From JBFGCA01 sp041567315 (GTDB lineage: Bacteria; Acidobacteriota; Thermoanaerobaculia; Multivoradales; JAHEKO01), in assembly GCA_041567315.1 (NCBI GenBank), contig JBFGCA010000087.1:1-20598 (forward strand): a stretch of 20,598 nt of DNA, written 5' to 3'. Shown piece after piece: positions 1 through 6,881 of the stretch (position 1 is its first letter; every line of letters begins with the position of its first letter). The position numbers were made by a program, and so were the translations under genes. Below the pieces are notes generated by a model that searched no databases, was not told the DNA's origin, and was given only the letters and a program-made list of their open reading frames with translations.

Positions 1-2106
1 GACGGGGTGATCTCCACCTCGGCGCTGGAGCTGGGGATAGACGTCGGCGGGCTGGACGCTTGCGTGCTGGTGGGCTACCCGGGGAGCGTGATGGCCACCT
101 GGCAGCGCTCGGGGCGGGTGGGGCGGGCGGGGAACGAGTCGCTGACCGCGATGGTGGCGCTGCCCGACGCGCTGGACCAGTACTTCCTGGAGCACCCCGA
201 CGAGCTGGTGGGGCGCCCGTGCGAGCAGCTCATCGTCGACCCCGAGAACGAGCCGGTGACCCGCGCCCACCTCGAGTGCGCCGCCGCCGAGATGCCGCTC
301 TCGAAGCAGCGCGACGCCGACTATCTGGCGCGCCACGCGCCGGTGGTCGGCGACCTGCTCCGCGAGCACCGGCTGGCCGAGGCCGCCGACGGCTCCGAGC
401 TCTACGCCCGCCGCCGCCGCCCGCAGCGCGGGGTGGGTCTGCGCGGCGCCGGCGACACCTCGACCATCCTCGACGCCGGCAGTGGCCGGGTGGTGGGCAC
501 GGTCGACGGCGTGCGGGTGCTCCACGAGTGCCACCCGGGGGCGGTCTACCTCCACGCGGGACGCCAGTACCTGGTCACCGAGCTGGACCTCGAGCGCAGC
601 AAGGTGCACGCGCGGCCGGTCCGGCTCGACTACTTCACGACCCCGCTGACCGAGAAGGAGACCCAGATCCTGGAGGTCCTGGAGGAGCGGCGCGAGGGGC
701 CGCTCGCCGCCTGGCTGGGGCGGCTCGAGGTGACCGAGCGGGTGGTGGGCTACGAGCGCAAGCGGATTCGCGGTCGCGAGGTGCTCGACCAGCACGAGCT
801 GGACCTGCCGCCGGTCTCCTTCGAGACGGTGGGCTTGTGGTGGGCGGCGCCGCGTGCCATCGAGGAGACCCTCAAGAGCCGGCGCGAGCACTTCATGGGC
901 TCGCTCCACGCCGCCGAGCACGCCGCCATCTCGCTGCTGCCGGTACTGGCGGTCTGCGACCGCGGCGACGTCGGCGGCGTCTCCATCCCGCTGCATCCCC
1001 AGGTGCGCTGCGGCGCGGTCTTCGTCTACGACGGCCACGCCGGTGGCGTCGGCATCGCCGCCCGCGCCTTCCGCGAGCTGCCCGAGCTGCTCCAGCGCGT
1101 GCTCGCCCTCCTCGAGTCCTGCACCTGCGACTTGGGCTGTCCCTCCTGCGTCCAGTCCCCCAAGTGCGGCAACGGCAACCGTCCGCTCGACAAGGCCGGC
1201 GCGGCGCGTCTGATGCGCCTCCTCCTCGACCGCGAGGCCCCGCTCGCCGCCTGGGCCGAAGCGCCGCCCCCGCTGCCGCCGCGCGAGCGGACGGCCCTCG
1301 AGCTCGGCGGATCGCTCGTTGCGAGGTCGAGTCGGGCGCCCTCCGCGGTTCTAGGCGGTGAGCCGGTCCGACGGGTTTTCGAGGAGCCTTCATCAATGCG
1401 GGGCCCGTCGGCCGGCGCCCGCTTACCTGGAGCTTCTTCTCCCGTTCTTCCGTCGGTCGAATCCCCGTCTGGCGAGAGCCCGGCACCGTCGCCCCTCTCT
1501 CGTGCGCCCGGCCGTGTTCTTCCCCCGTTACCGGCACCCCGCACCGCGCTCCATCCGCGGCGGCCGCGGTCGCGGCACACGGTGCTGTTCGATCTCGAGA
1601 CGCGGCGCTCGGCGGCCGAGGTCGGGGGCTGGGGGCGGGCCTACCGGATGCTGGTGGCGGTGGGGGTGGTGCTGCAGCTCGAGGAGGGCCGCTTCGAGAC
1701 CTTCTTCGAGGACCGGGTGGGGGAGCTGATCGCCCGGATGGAGGCGGCCGACCTGGTGGTCGGCTTCAACGTCGAGCGCTTCGACTACCGGGTGCTGTCG
1801 GGATACACCGGGATCGACTACCGGCGGCGGCTGCCGACGCTGGATCTGCTCCAGGAGGTCCGCCGCGGGCTCGGCTTCCGCCTGGGGCTCGACCACCTGG
1901 CCCGCGAGACCCTCCAGGTCGGCAAGCAGGCCGATGGGCTGCAGAGTCTCGAGTGGGTGCGCGAAGGGAGGCTCGACCTGGTCGAGGCCTACTGCCGGAG
2001 CGACGTCGAGCTCCTCCGCGACCTGTATCTGTTCGGCCGGCGGATGGGCTACCTGCTCTACCGCGACAAGCAGGAGCGCAGGGTCAAGCTGCCGGTGGAC
2101 TGGTAG
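1..2106 (+). CDS. mrfA: MrfA-type DEAD/DEAH helicase (3' part) fused to MrfB-type exonuclease domain
   Basis: The frame is open to the left edge, so the helicase N-terminus lies outside the window; the GTG at 7 falls inside motif V and is not a real start. Visible helicase parts are motif V (TSALELGID) and motif VI (QRSGRVGRAG) at nt 10-135, then the MrfA/YprA C-terminal region ending in a Cys cluster, C-x-C-x3-C-x2-C-x5-C at nt 1120-1167, known in this family as a zinc site. A Pro/Ser/Arg-rich linker (about nt 1250-1575) leads without a stop into an RNase H-like exonuclease domain: Exo I FDLET (Asp 1591, Glu 1597), Exo II GFNVERFD (Asp 1783), Exo III YCRSD (Tyr 1990, Asp 2002), i.e. a DEDDy set as in YprB/MrfB. 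In Bacillus subtilis, MrfA and MrfB are separate proteins acting together in mitomycin C lesion repair; repair here is inferred by homology. The gene ends convergently 21 bp from the aminotransferase. Confidence 0.9.
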   Translation, partial: DGVISTSALELGIDVGGLDACVLVGYPGSVMATWQRSGRVGRAGNESLTAMVALPDALDQYFLEHPDELVGRPCEQLIVDPENEPVTRAHLECAAAEMPLSKQRDADYLARHAPVVGDLLREHRLAEAADGSELYARRRRPQRGVGLRGAGDTSTILDAGSGRVVGTVDGVRVLHECHPGAVYLHAGRQYLVTELDLERSKVHARPVRLDYFTTPLTEKETQILEVLEERREGPLAAWLGRLEVTERVVGYERKRIRGREVLDQHELDLPPVSFETVGLWWAAPRAIEETLKSRREHFMGSLHAAEHAAISLLPVLAVCDRGDVGGVSIPLHPQVRCGAVFVYDGHAGGVGIAARAFRELPELLQRVLALLESCTCDLGCPSCVQSPKCGNGNRPLDKAGAARLMRLLLDREAPLAAWAEAPPPLPPRERTALELGGSLVARSSRAPSAVLGGEPVRRVFEEPSSMRGPSAGARLPGASSPVLPSVESPSGESPAPSPLSRAPGRVLPPLPAPRTALHPRRPRSRHTVLFDLETRRSAAEVGGWGRAYRMLVAVGVVLQLEEGRFETFFEDRVGELIARMEAADLVVGFNVERFDYRVLSGYTGIDYRRRLPTLDLLQEVRRGLGFRLGLDHLARETLQVGKQADGLQSLEWVREGRLDLVEAYCRSDVELLRDLYLFGRRMGYLLYRDKQERRVKLPVDW

Positions 2107-2127
2107 GGGTCGGCTGCGGCGTGGCGC

Positions 2128-3372
2128 CTACGGCCCTTCGGCGCCGGCGGCCACCGCCTCGGCCGGCTCTTCGCGGGCCAGCACCTGCTCGAGCCGCTCG
2201 AGACCCCAGTCCAGCTCCCGGCGGGTGATGACCAGCGGCGGCGCCACCCGGATCACGTGGTCGTGGGTCTCCTTGCAGAGCACGCCCTCGGCGGCCAGTG
2301 CCTCGCAGAAGCGCCGCGCGCCCCCGGCCTCGGGATGGAGCTCGATCCCCGCCCACAGGCCGCGGCAGCGGACCTCGGCGATCCAGGAGGAGTCGAGGGC
2401 GTTCAGCCGCTCCAGCAGGTAGCCGCCCAGCTCGGCCGAGTTCTCGACCATGCCTTCTCCGGTCAGCGCCTCGAGCGCCGCCAGGCCGACGGCGGCGGCC
2501 AGCGGGTTGCCGCCGAAGGTCGAGCCGTGGTCGCCGGGCCGAAAGACGTCCATCAGCTCGCGGTCGGCGAGGAAGGCCGACACCGGGTAGAGCCCGCCGG
2601 AAAGCGCCTTGCCCAGGATCAGGCCGTCGGGCCGGATGCCCCCGTGCTCGAAGGCGAAGAGCTTGCCGGTGCGGCCGAGCCCCGACTGGATCTCGTCGAG
2701 CAGCAGCAGGGCGCCGGTGCGCTCGGTGATCTCGCGCAGCCGGCGCAGATAGCCGTCGGGTGGCAGCAGGACGCCGCCCTCGCCCTGGATCGGCTCGACC
2801 AGCACCGCCGCGACGCCGGGGTGCATCGCGGCCTCCACCGCCTCCGCGTCGCCGAACGGCAGCACCCGGAAGCCGGGGGTGAAGGGGCCGAAGCCGCGCC
2901 GGTACTGCGCTTCGCTCGAGAAGCCGACGATGGTGGTGGTGCGGCCGTGGAAGTTGTTGCTGAAGACCAGGATCTCGGCCTCGCCGTCGGGCACCCCCTT
3001 GACGGTGTAGGCCCACTTGCGCGCCGCCTTGATGGCGGTCTCGACGGCCTCGGCGCCGGTGTTCATCGGCAGCACCCGCTCGAAGCCGGTCAGCTCGCAC
3101 AGCCGCTGGTAGAAGGCGCCCAGCCGGTCGTTGCGGAAGGCCCGCGAGGTCAGGCTCAGCCGGCCGGCCTGCTCGGCGAGCGCGGCGACGATCTTCGGGT
3201 GACAGTGGCCCTGGTTGACCGCCGAGTAGGCGGCCAGCCAGTCCAGGTAGCGGCGGCCGTCGACGTCCCACACCCACACGCCCTCGCCCCGTTCCAGCAC
3301 GATGTCCAGCGGCAGGTAGTTGCGGGCGCCGTAGCGATCCTCGAGCTCGATCAGGTCGCGCGTCCTGGGCAT
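2128..3372 (-). CDS. rocD: Ornithine aminotransferase (class III PLP enzyme)
   Basis: This 414-residue protein has the length and order of ornithine delta-aminotransferase, which moves the delta-amino group of ornithine to 2-oxoglutarate, giving glutamate semialdehyde/P5C and glutamate. Visible landmarks: RYGARNYLPL (13-22), AYSAVNQGHCHPK (48-60), PMNTGAEAVETA (102-113), NNFHGRT (139-145), the PLP Asp in LLLLDEIQSG (Asp226), and the Schiff-base lysine in LGKALSGG (Lys255). The AYSAVNQGHCHPK and MNTGAEAVETAIK blocks are close to eukaryotic and Bacillus ornithine aminotransferases, which favours this over acetylornithine or GABA aminotransferase, though another class III substrate cannot be excluded. 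The ATG at 3372 has a good Shine-Dalgarno (AAGGAG, 6 nt upstream). An extended -10 box lies about 47 nt upstream. No arginase or proline gene is adjacent, so arginine breakdown versus proline synthesis is undecided. Confidence 0.92.
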   Translation of the reverse strand: MPRTRDLIELEDRYGARNYLPLDIVLERGEGVWVWDVDGRRYLDWLAAYSAVNQGHCHPKIVAALAEQAGRLSLTSRAFRNDRLGAFYQRLCELTGFERVLPMNTGAEAVETAIKAARKWAYTVKGVPDGEAEILVFSNNFHGRTTTIVGFSSEAQYRRGFGPFTPGFRVLPFGDAEAVEAAMHPGVAAVLVEPIQGEGGVLLPPDGYLRRLREITERTGALLLLDEIQSGLGRTGKLFAFEHGGIRPDGLILGKALSGGLYPVSAFLADRELMDVFRPGDHGSTFGGNPLAAAVGLAALEALTGEGMVENSAELGGYLLERLNALDSSWIAEVRCRGLWAGIELHPEAGGARRFCEALAAEGVLCKETHDHVIRVAPPLVITRRELDWGLERLEQVLAREEPAEAVAAGAEGP

Positions 3373-3418
3373 GGCCAGCTCCTTCGGGAAGGTCGCCGGC
3401 GGGTCCGCCGACGGCAGC

Positions 3419-3427
3419 GTTCTACCA
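3419..3427 (-). promoter_or_regulatory. Extended -10 box for rocD
   Basis: On the minus strand the sequence reads TGG-TAGAAC, an extended -10 (TGn plus TAnnnT-like hexamer). It would start transcription about 40 nt upstream of the rocD ATG, leaving room for its AAGGAG ribosome site. No convincing -35 hexamer is seen 17-18 bp further upstream. It lies back-to-back with the TAGAAT box of the divergent LOG gene. Confidence 0.4.
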
Positions 3428-3449
3428 CATTTCGGGCGGGCTTCTCGAC

Positions 3450-3471
3450 GGCGCCCGTAGAATCGGGCGCC
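3450..3471 (+). promoter_or_regulatory. -10 box inside a perfect inverted repeat at the LOG gene start
   Basis: A perfect 8-bp inverted repeat, GGCGCCCG / CGGGCGCC, flanks TAGAAT (3458-3463) and ends one base before the GTG start at 3472. TAGAAT fits TAnnnT and is 8 nt from the start codon, which would place the transcription start at or next to the GTG, giving a leaderless mRNA. The palindrome could be an operator or chance GC-rich symmetry. No Shine-Dalgarno is present. Confidence 0.45.
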
Positions 3472-4275
3472 GTGAGCGGGAAACCGAAAGCGCCGGTGGA
3501 GGGTCCGCGCGCCGACGGCGGCTTCGACCCCTGGGGCAAGCAGCCGTCCCGGCCCGAAGTCGGCCGCTTTCTGGCCGGCCCTCAGCGCCGCTCCTCGGAG
3601 CTGGCGCGGGTGCTGCGGATCGGCGCCGAGTTCATCCGCGGCTTCCGCGCCTTCCACCGGCTGGGTCCGTGCGTCACGGTCTTCGGGTCGGCGCGCTTCG
3701 CGCCCGGGCACCGCTACTACGAGCTGGGGCAGGAGGTCGGCCGCCAGCTGGCGCTGGCCGGCTTCGCGGTGATGACCGGCGGCGGGCCGGGGATCATGGA
3801 GGCGGCCAACCGCGGCGCCCGCGAAGGCGGTGGGCCATCGCTGGGCTGCAACATCGAGCTGCCCCGCGAGCAGCGGCCCAACCCCTATCTCGACCGCTGG
3901 CTCGACTTCCGCTACTTCTTCGTGCGCAAGGTGATGCTGGTCAAGTACTCCTCGGCCTTCGTCATCCTGCCCGGCGGCTTCGGCACCATGGACGAGATCT
4001 TCGAGACCGCCACCCTGGTCCAGACCGGCAAGATCGAGCGCTTCCCGCTGGTGCTGATGGGGAGCGACTACTGGCAGGGCCTGCTCGACTTCCTGCGCCA
4101 CACCATGGCCCGGCAGGGCACGATCTCCCCCGAGGACCCCGGCCGCTTCACGGTCACCGACTCGCCGGCGGAGGCGGTGCGCCGCATTCTCGAGGAGGCC
4201 ACCGGGCGCCAGGGGCTGGTCTGGGAGCGGCTCCGCCGACGCCGCCCGGCGGTCGAGCGCGGCGCCGGCCCCTGA
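3472..4275 (+). CDS. LOG-family (TIGR00730) Rossmann-fold nucleotide phosphoribohydrolase
   Basis: The protein has 267 residues. The core from about residue 65 matches the LOG/lysine-decarboxylase-like family: CVTVFGSAR (67-75), MTGGGPGIMEAAN (101-113), the conserved Arg-Lys of FVRKVMLVKYS (152-153), and the signature PGGFGTMDE (167-175). Family members cleave nucleoside 5'-monophosphates, including cytokinin ribotides, to base plus ribose 5-phosphate; in bacteria the physiological role is often unknown and the old lysine decarboxylase label is wrong. The first ~55 residues are an extra basic/Pro-rich segment typical of the longer bacterial subgroup. The frame is open far upstream, but the GTG at 3472 is chosen because it directly follows a TAGAAT -10 box and the upstream translation has no family similarity. 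The EamA transporter follows after 5 bp, implying co-transcription. Confidence 0.88.
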   Translation: MSGKPKAPVEGPRADGGFDPWGKQPSRPEVGRFLAGPQRRSSELARVLRIGAEFIRGFRAFHRLGPCVTVFGSARFAPGHRYYELGQEVGRQLALAGFAVMTGGGPGIMEAANRGAREGGGPSLGCNIELPREQRPNPYLDRWLDFRYFFVRKVMLVKYSSAFVILPGGFGTMDEIFETATLVQTGKIERFPLVLMGSDYWQGLLDFLRHTMARQGTISPEDPGRFTVTDSPAEAVRRILEEATGRQGLVWERLRRRRPAVERGAGP

Positions 4276-4280
4276 GCGCG

Positions 4281-5150
4281 ATGGATGGCCCCGGCCCGGT
4301 GGCTCGCCTCCAGGTGCTGGCGGCCGCGCTCCTGTTCTCGACCGGCGGCGCGGTCATCAAGGCGGTCTCGCTCAGCGGCTGGCAGGTCGCCTGCCTGCGC
4401 TCGGCGGTGGCGGCGACGGCGCTGTGGGTCATGCTGCCGGGGGCCCGGCGCCGCTGGACCGGCAGCACGTTGCTGGTCGGGGTGGCCTACGCCGGCGCGC
4501 TGATCACCTACGTGCTGGCCAACCGGCTGACCACCGCCGCCAGCACCATCTTCCTGCAGTCGACGGCGCCGCTCTACCTCCTGTTCCTGGGGCCGTGGCT
4601 GCTGCGCGAGCCGCTGCGCCGCCGCGATCTGCTGTTCATGGTGGCGCTCGCCGCCGGGCTGGCGCTTTTCTTCGCGGAGCCCGATCCGCCGAGCGCCACC
4701 GCCCCGTGGCCGCTGGCCGGCAACCTGCTGGCGGCGCTGGGCGGCGTCTTCTGGGCGCTGGCGCTCACCGGGCTGCGCGCCATGGGCCGCGAGGGGGCAC
4801 GACCCGGGGCGGCGGAGAGCGCGGTGGTCGCCGGCAACGTCATCGCCCTGGTGGCCTGTCTGCCACTGGCCTGGCCGGTCTCGGGCGCCGCGGCCGCCGA
4901 CTGGCTGCTGATCGGCTACCTGGGGGTGGTCCAGATCGGGCTGGCCTACGTCTTCCTGACCCGCGGCCTCCGGCGGGTGCCGGCGCTCGAGGCCTCGCTG
5001 CTGCTGCTGATCGAGCCGGTCCTCAACCCCCTGTGGGCCTGGTGGCTCCACGGCGAGCGGCCGGGCGGCTGGGCGCTGGCCGGCGGTGCGCTGATCCTGA
5101 CCGCCACCGCGCTCCACACGCTGGGAGCGTTCCGGCGGCGCGGGCGGTAA
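4281..5150 (+). CDS. EamA/DMT-superfamily inner-membrane transporter
   Basis: This 289-residue, strongly hydrophobic protein fits the 10-helix drug/metabolite transporter fold, built from two EamA repeats. The first begins at LQVLAAALLFSTGGAVIKAV (about 10-29) and includes the typical block around TAPLYLLFLGPWLLREPLRRRD. The second begins near AGNLLAALGGVFWALALTGL and ends with EASLLLLIEPVLNPLWAWWL, the usual EamA second-half signature. The substrate cannot be read from sequence; relatives export amino acids or metabolites. The start ATG is 5 bp after the LOG stop codon and lacks a Shine-Dalgarno, so translational coupling is likely. The LOG protein and the transporter may share a nucleotide- or base-related role, but that is only inference from linkage. 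The stop is 7 bp from the convergent acyltransferase stop. Confidence 0.88.
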   Translation: MDGPGPVARLQVLAAALLFSTGGAVIKAVSLSGWQVACLRSAVAATALWVMLPGARRRWTGSTLLVGVAYAGALITYVLANRLTTAASTIFLQSTAPLYLLFLGPWLLREPLRRRDLLFMVALAAGLALFFAEPDPPSATAPWPLAGNLLAALGGVFWALALTGLRAMGREGARPGAAESAVVAGNVIALVACLPLAWPVSGAAAADWLLIGYLGVVQIGLAYVFLTRGLRRVPALEASLLLLIEPVLNPLWAWWLHGERPGGWALAGGALILTATALHTLGAFRRRGR

Positions 5151-5157
5151 CGGTCCA

Positions 5158-5961
5158 CTAGGTCGCCCACAACTCGCGGCCGACCGGGCAGTGGAGGTCG
5201 CGGCGCCGCTCGAGGTCCTGCTTGACCCGGACCTTGAACTCACCGGGGTCGCCGTCGGCCCCCAGGGCCTGCTTGTAGGCCGCGATGTCTACCGCCTCCA
5301 GCGCCAGGCTCAGCGTCTTGAACGGCCGCGGCAACCACTGGCCGGGCGCCTGGACGTGGTGCAGGCCGCCGCTGTAGGCGATCAGCATCTGCCCGCCGTC
5401 GAGCGAGCGCAGGATGTCGGCGATGCCGCCGCGCACCGTCATCGGCTGGCCGTTCTTGTCCAGGCCGTCCTCGCGCTTCATCCGCCCCTCGGGGAGGATG
5501 ATCACCATCGCGTGCGAGTCGACGCCGTCGAGCACCGCCTGCCAGGTGTGGTCGGCCTTGCGGGTGATGGGCACCACGTTGGCGGCCAGCAGCTTGATGA
5601 AGCGCCCCACCAGCGGCCGCTCCATGGTCTCGTCGGCGGCCGGCACCAGCGCGTGCGAGGCGATCCGCCACAGGAAGCGCGGCGGCACGGCGCCGACGAA
5701 CAGCCACTCGAACAGGCTGGTGTGGTTGAGCAGCGCGACGACGCGGTACTCGTCCCACGGCGCGGCCCCCTCGGGCAGCCCGATCCAGGTCACCCGGAAG
5801 CGGTAGAAGAGGTGGGCCGCGGCCTTGAGGACCAGCAGCAGCAGGTAGTTGGCGAACCGGCGCAAGGCGGTCGGCGCTCCGGGGAGGGACGGCCGGGGAG
5901 CGAGCAGGCGGAGTCTCTCACAGGCGGGGGAGCTGGCGCCTTCATTGCGCCAGCCCGCCAA
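5158..5961 (-). CDS. plsC: PlsC-like lysophosphatidic acid acyltransferase, variant HX4E motif
   Basis: The protein has a hydrophobic N-terminal segment (ANYLLLLVLKAAAHLFY), then an acyltransferase core: NHTSLFEW (His80 to Glu85 counted from the chosen start), NVVPITRKAD (substrate-binding block), ILPEGRMKR (157-163) and a late PLAYSGG-like block (LIAYSGG). The normal catalytic pattern is HX4D; here the acid is Glu. Family members acylate 1-acylglycerol-3-phosphate to phosphatidate at the inner membrane; membership in this superfamily is clear, the exact acceptor is not. The start is uncertain: the frame stays open into fabI. The TTG at 5961 is chosen because a TAGAAG -10-like box (5970-5975, minus strand) precedes it by 8 nt; GTG 5970 and TTG 5865 are alternatives. 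It is divergent from fabI, so fatty-acid and phospholipid synthesis genes share a promoter region. Confidence 0.8.
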   Translation of the reverse strand: MAGWRNEGASSPACERLRLLAPRPSLPGAPTALRRFANYLLLLVLKAAAHLFYRFRVTWIGLPEGAAPWDEYRVVALLNHTSLFEWLFVGAVPPRFLWRIASHALVPAADETMERPLVGRFIKLLAANVVPITRKADHTWQAVLDGVDSHAMVIILPEGRMKREDGLDKNGQPMTVRGGIADILRSLDGGQMLIAYSGGLHHVQAPGQWLPRPFKTLSLALEAVDIAAYKQALGADGDPGEFKVRVKQDLERRRDLHCPVGRELWAT

Positions 5962-6003
5962 CGGGACCACTTCTACCGACCGGCTGCAGCCTCTCCTCGC
6001 GGG

Positions 6004-6016
6004 TAAGATATCGCGC
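6004..6016 (+). promoter_or_regulatory. -10 box abutting the fabI start (leaderless type)
   Basis: TAAGAT (6004-6009) matches TAnnnT and stands 7 nt before the fabI ATG, which puts the expected transcription start at the start codon. No Shine-Dalgarno is present. No clear -35 hexamer is seen at 17-19 bp spacing. Confidence 0.45.
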
Positions 6017-6814
6017 ATGCTGGCCATCGATCTCGCGGGGAAGCGGTACCTGGTGATGGGCGTCGCCAACAAGCGCAGCCTGGGGTGGGCGATCGCCGAC
6101 AAGCTGGCCACGGCGGGGGCGCAGCTCGCCTTCACCTACCAGGCCGAGCGGCTGCGCGACGAGCTGGAGAAACTGACCGCCGAGCTGCCCGGTGCGCTCC
6201 TCTACCAGTGCGACGTCACCGTCGAGCAGGAGCTGACGGCGACCTTCGAGGCGCTGCGCTCGGAGTGGGACGCCCTCGACGGCATCGTCCACGCCATCGC
6301 CTTCGCGCCCCGCGAGTCGATGGAGGGCCGCTACCTCGACACCCGCCGCGAGGACTGGCTCACCGCGCTCGAGGTCTCGGCCTACTCGCTGGTGGCGGTG
6401 GCGCGGCACGCCGAGCCGCTGCTCGCCGAAGGCGGCGCGCTGGTGACCCTCACCTACTACGCCTCCGAGAAGGTCGTGCCCAAATACAACGTCATGGCCA
6501 TCGCCAAGAGCGCCCTCGAGGCCAGCGTGCGCTACCTGGCCTTCGAGCTGGGTCACAAGGGGGTGCGGGTCAACGCCGTCTCGGCCGGACCCGCCCGCAC
6601 CGTCGCGGCCCGCAGCATCCCCGGCTTCCTCAAGATGTACAAGAAGTTCGAGGGCACGGCGCCCCTCGGCCGCCACATCACGCACGACGAGGTCGGCCAG
6701 CTCGGCGCCTTCCTGCTCTCCCCCCTGGCCTCCGGCATCACCGGCGAAGTGGTCTACGTCGACGCCGGCTACCACGTCATGGGCATGGACCTCTCCGAAG
6801 AGCGCTCCGGCTAG
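6017..6814 (+). CDS. fabI: Enoyl-[acyl-carrier-protein] reductase (NADH), FabI
   Basis: This 265-residue protein has the full length and landmarks of FabI, which carries out the last reduction of each type II fatty-acid elongation cycle in the cytoplasm. The N-terminal nucleotide-binding strand is followed by the FabI-type GVANKRSLGWAIA (15-27), then CDVT (65-68), HAIAFAPRES (92-101), the second conserved tyrosine region LTYYASEK (145-152), the catalytic pair Tyr157 and Lys164 in KYNVMAIAK, and SAGPARTVAA (189-198). The position of E. coli Gly93 is Ala95 here, as in many Gram-positive FabI proteins. The frame is open upstream to 5849, but ATG 6017 aligns with the family N-terminus and follows a TAAGAT box. 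It is transcribed away from the plsC-like gene and converges with dnaE2. Confidence 0.95.
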   Translation: MLAIDLAGKRYLVMGVANKRSLGWAIADKLATAGAQLAFTYQAERLRDELEKLTAELPGALLYQCDVTVEQELTATFEALRSEWDALDGIVHAIAFAPRESMEGRYLDTRREDWLTALEVSAYSLVAVARHAEPLLAEGGALVTLTYYASEKVVPKYNVMAIAKSALEASVRYLAFELGHKGVRVNAVSAGPARTVAARSIPGFLKMYKKFEGTAPLGRHITHDEVGQLGAFLLSPLASGITGEVVYVDAGYHVMGMDLSEERSG

Positions 6815-6824
6815 CGCCGGCCCG

Positions 6825-6861
6825 CCGCGGTCACGCTTCTCCGCGGTATTGCAGGTTTTTT
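6825..6861 (+). terminator. Possible weak terminator after fabI
   Basis: Two CCGCGG hexamers (6825-6830 and 6841-6846) can pair as a 6-bp stem with a 10-nt loop. A run of six T (6856-6861) follows only after a 9-nt gap, which is longer than in a classic intrinsic terminator, so the call is weak. Confidence 0.25.
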
Positions 6862-6881
6862 CGGGTGCCCCGCGACCTCGC

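Noticed and set aside
7..2106. GTG at 7 as a genuine start of the helicase gene
   Set aside because: It lies immediately before motif V; the ATP-binding half of the helicase must be upstream, so the gene is truncated by the window edge.
2257..3471. Upstream open extension of the LOG gene frame
   Set aside because: It is antisense to rocD and has no LOG-family similarity; the GTG at 3472 fits the promoter box and family.
5849..6016. Longer fabI start
   Set aside because: The extra residues are antisense to the acyltransferase N-terminus and unlike FabI; ATG 6017 aligns with the family start.
6299..6310. Triclosan resistance inferred from Ala in place of E. coli Gly93 in FabI
   Set aside because: Ala is the normal residue in many triclosan-sensitive FabI proteins, so nothing can be concluded.
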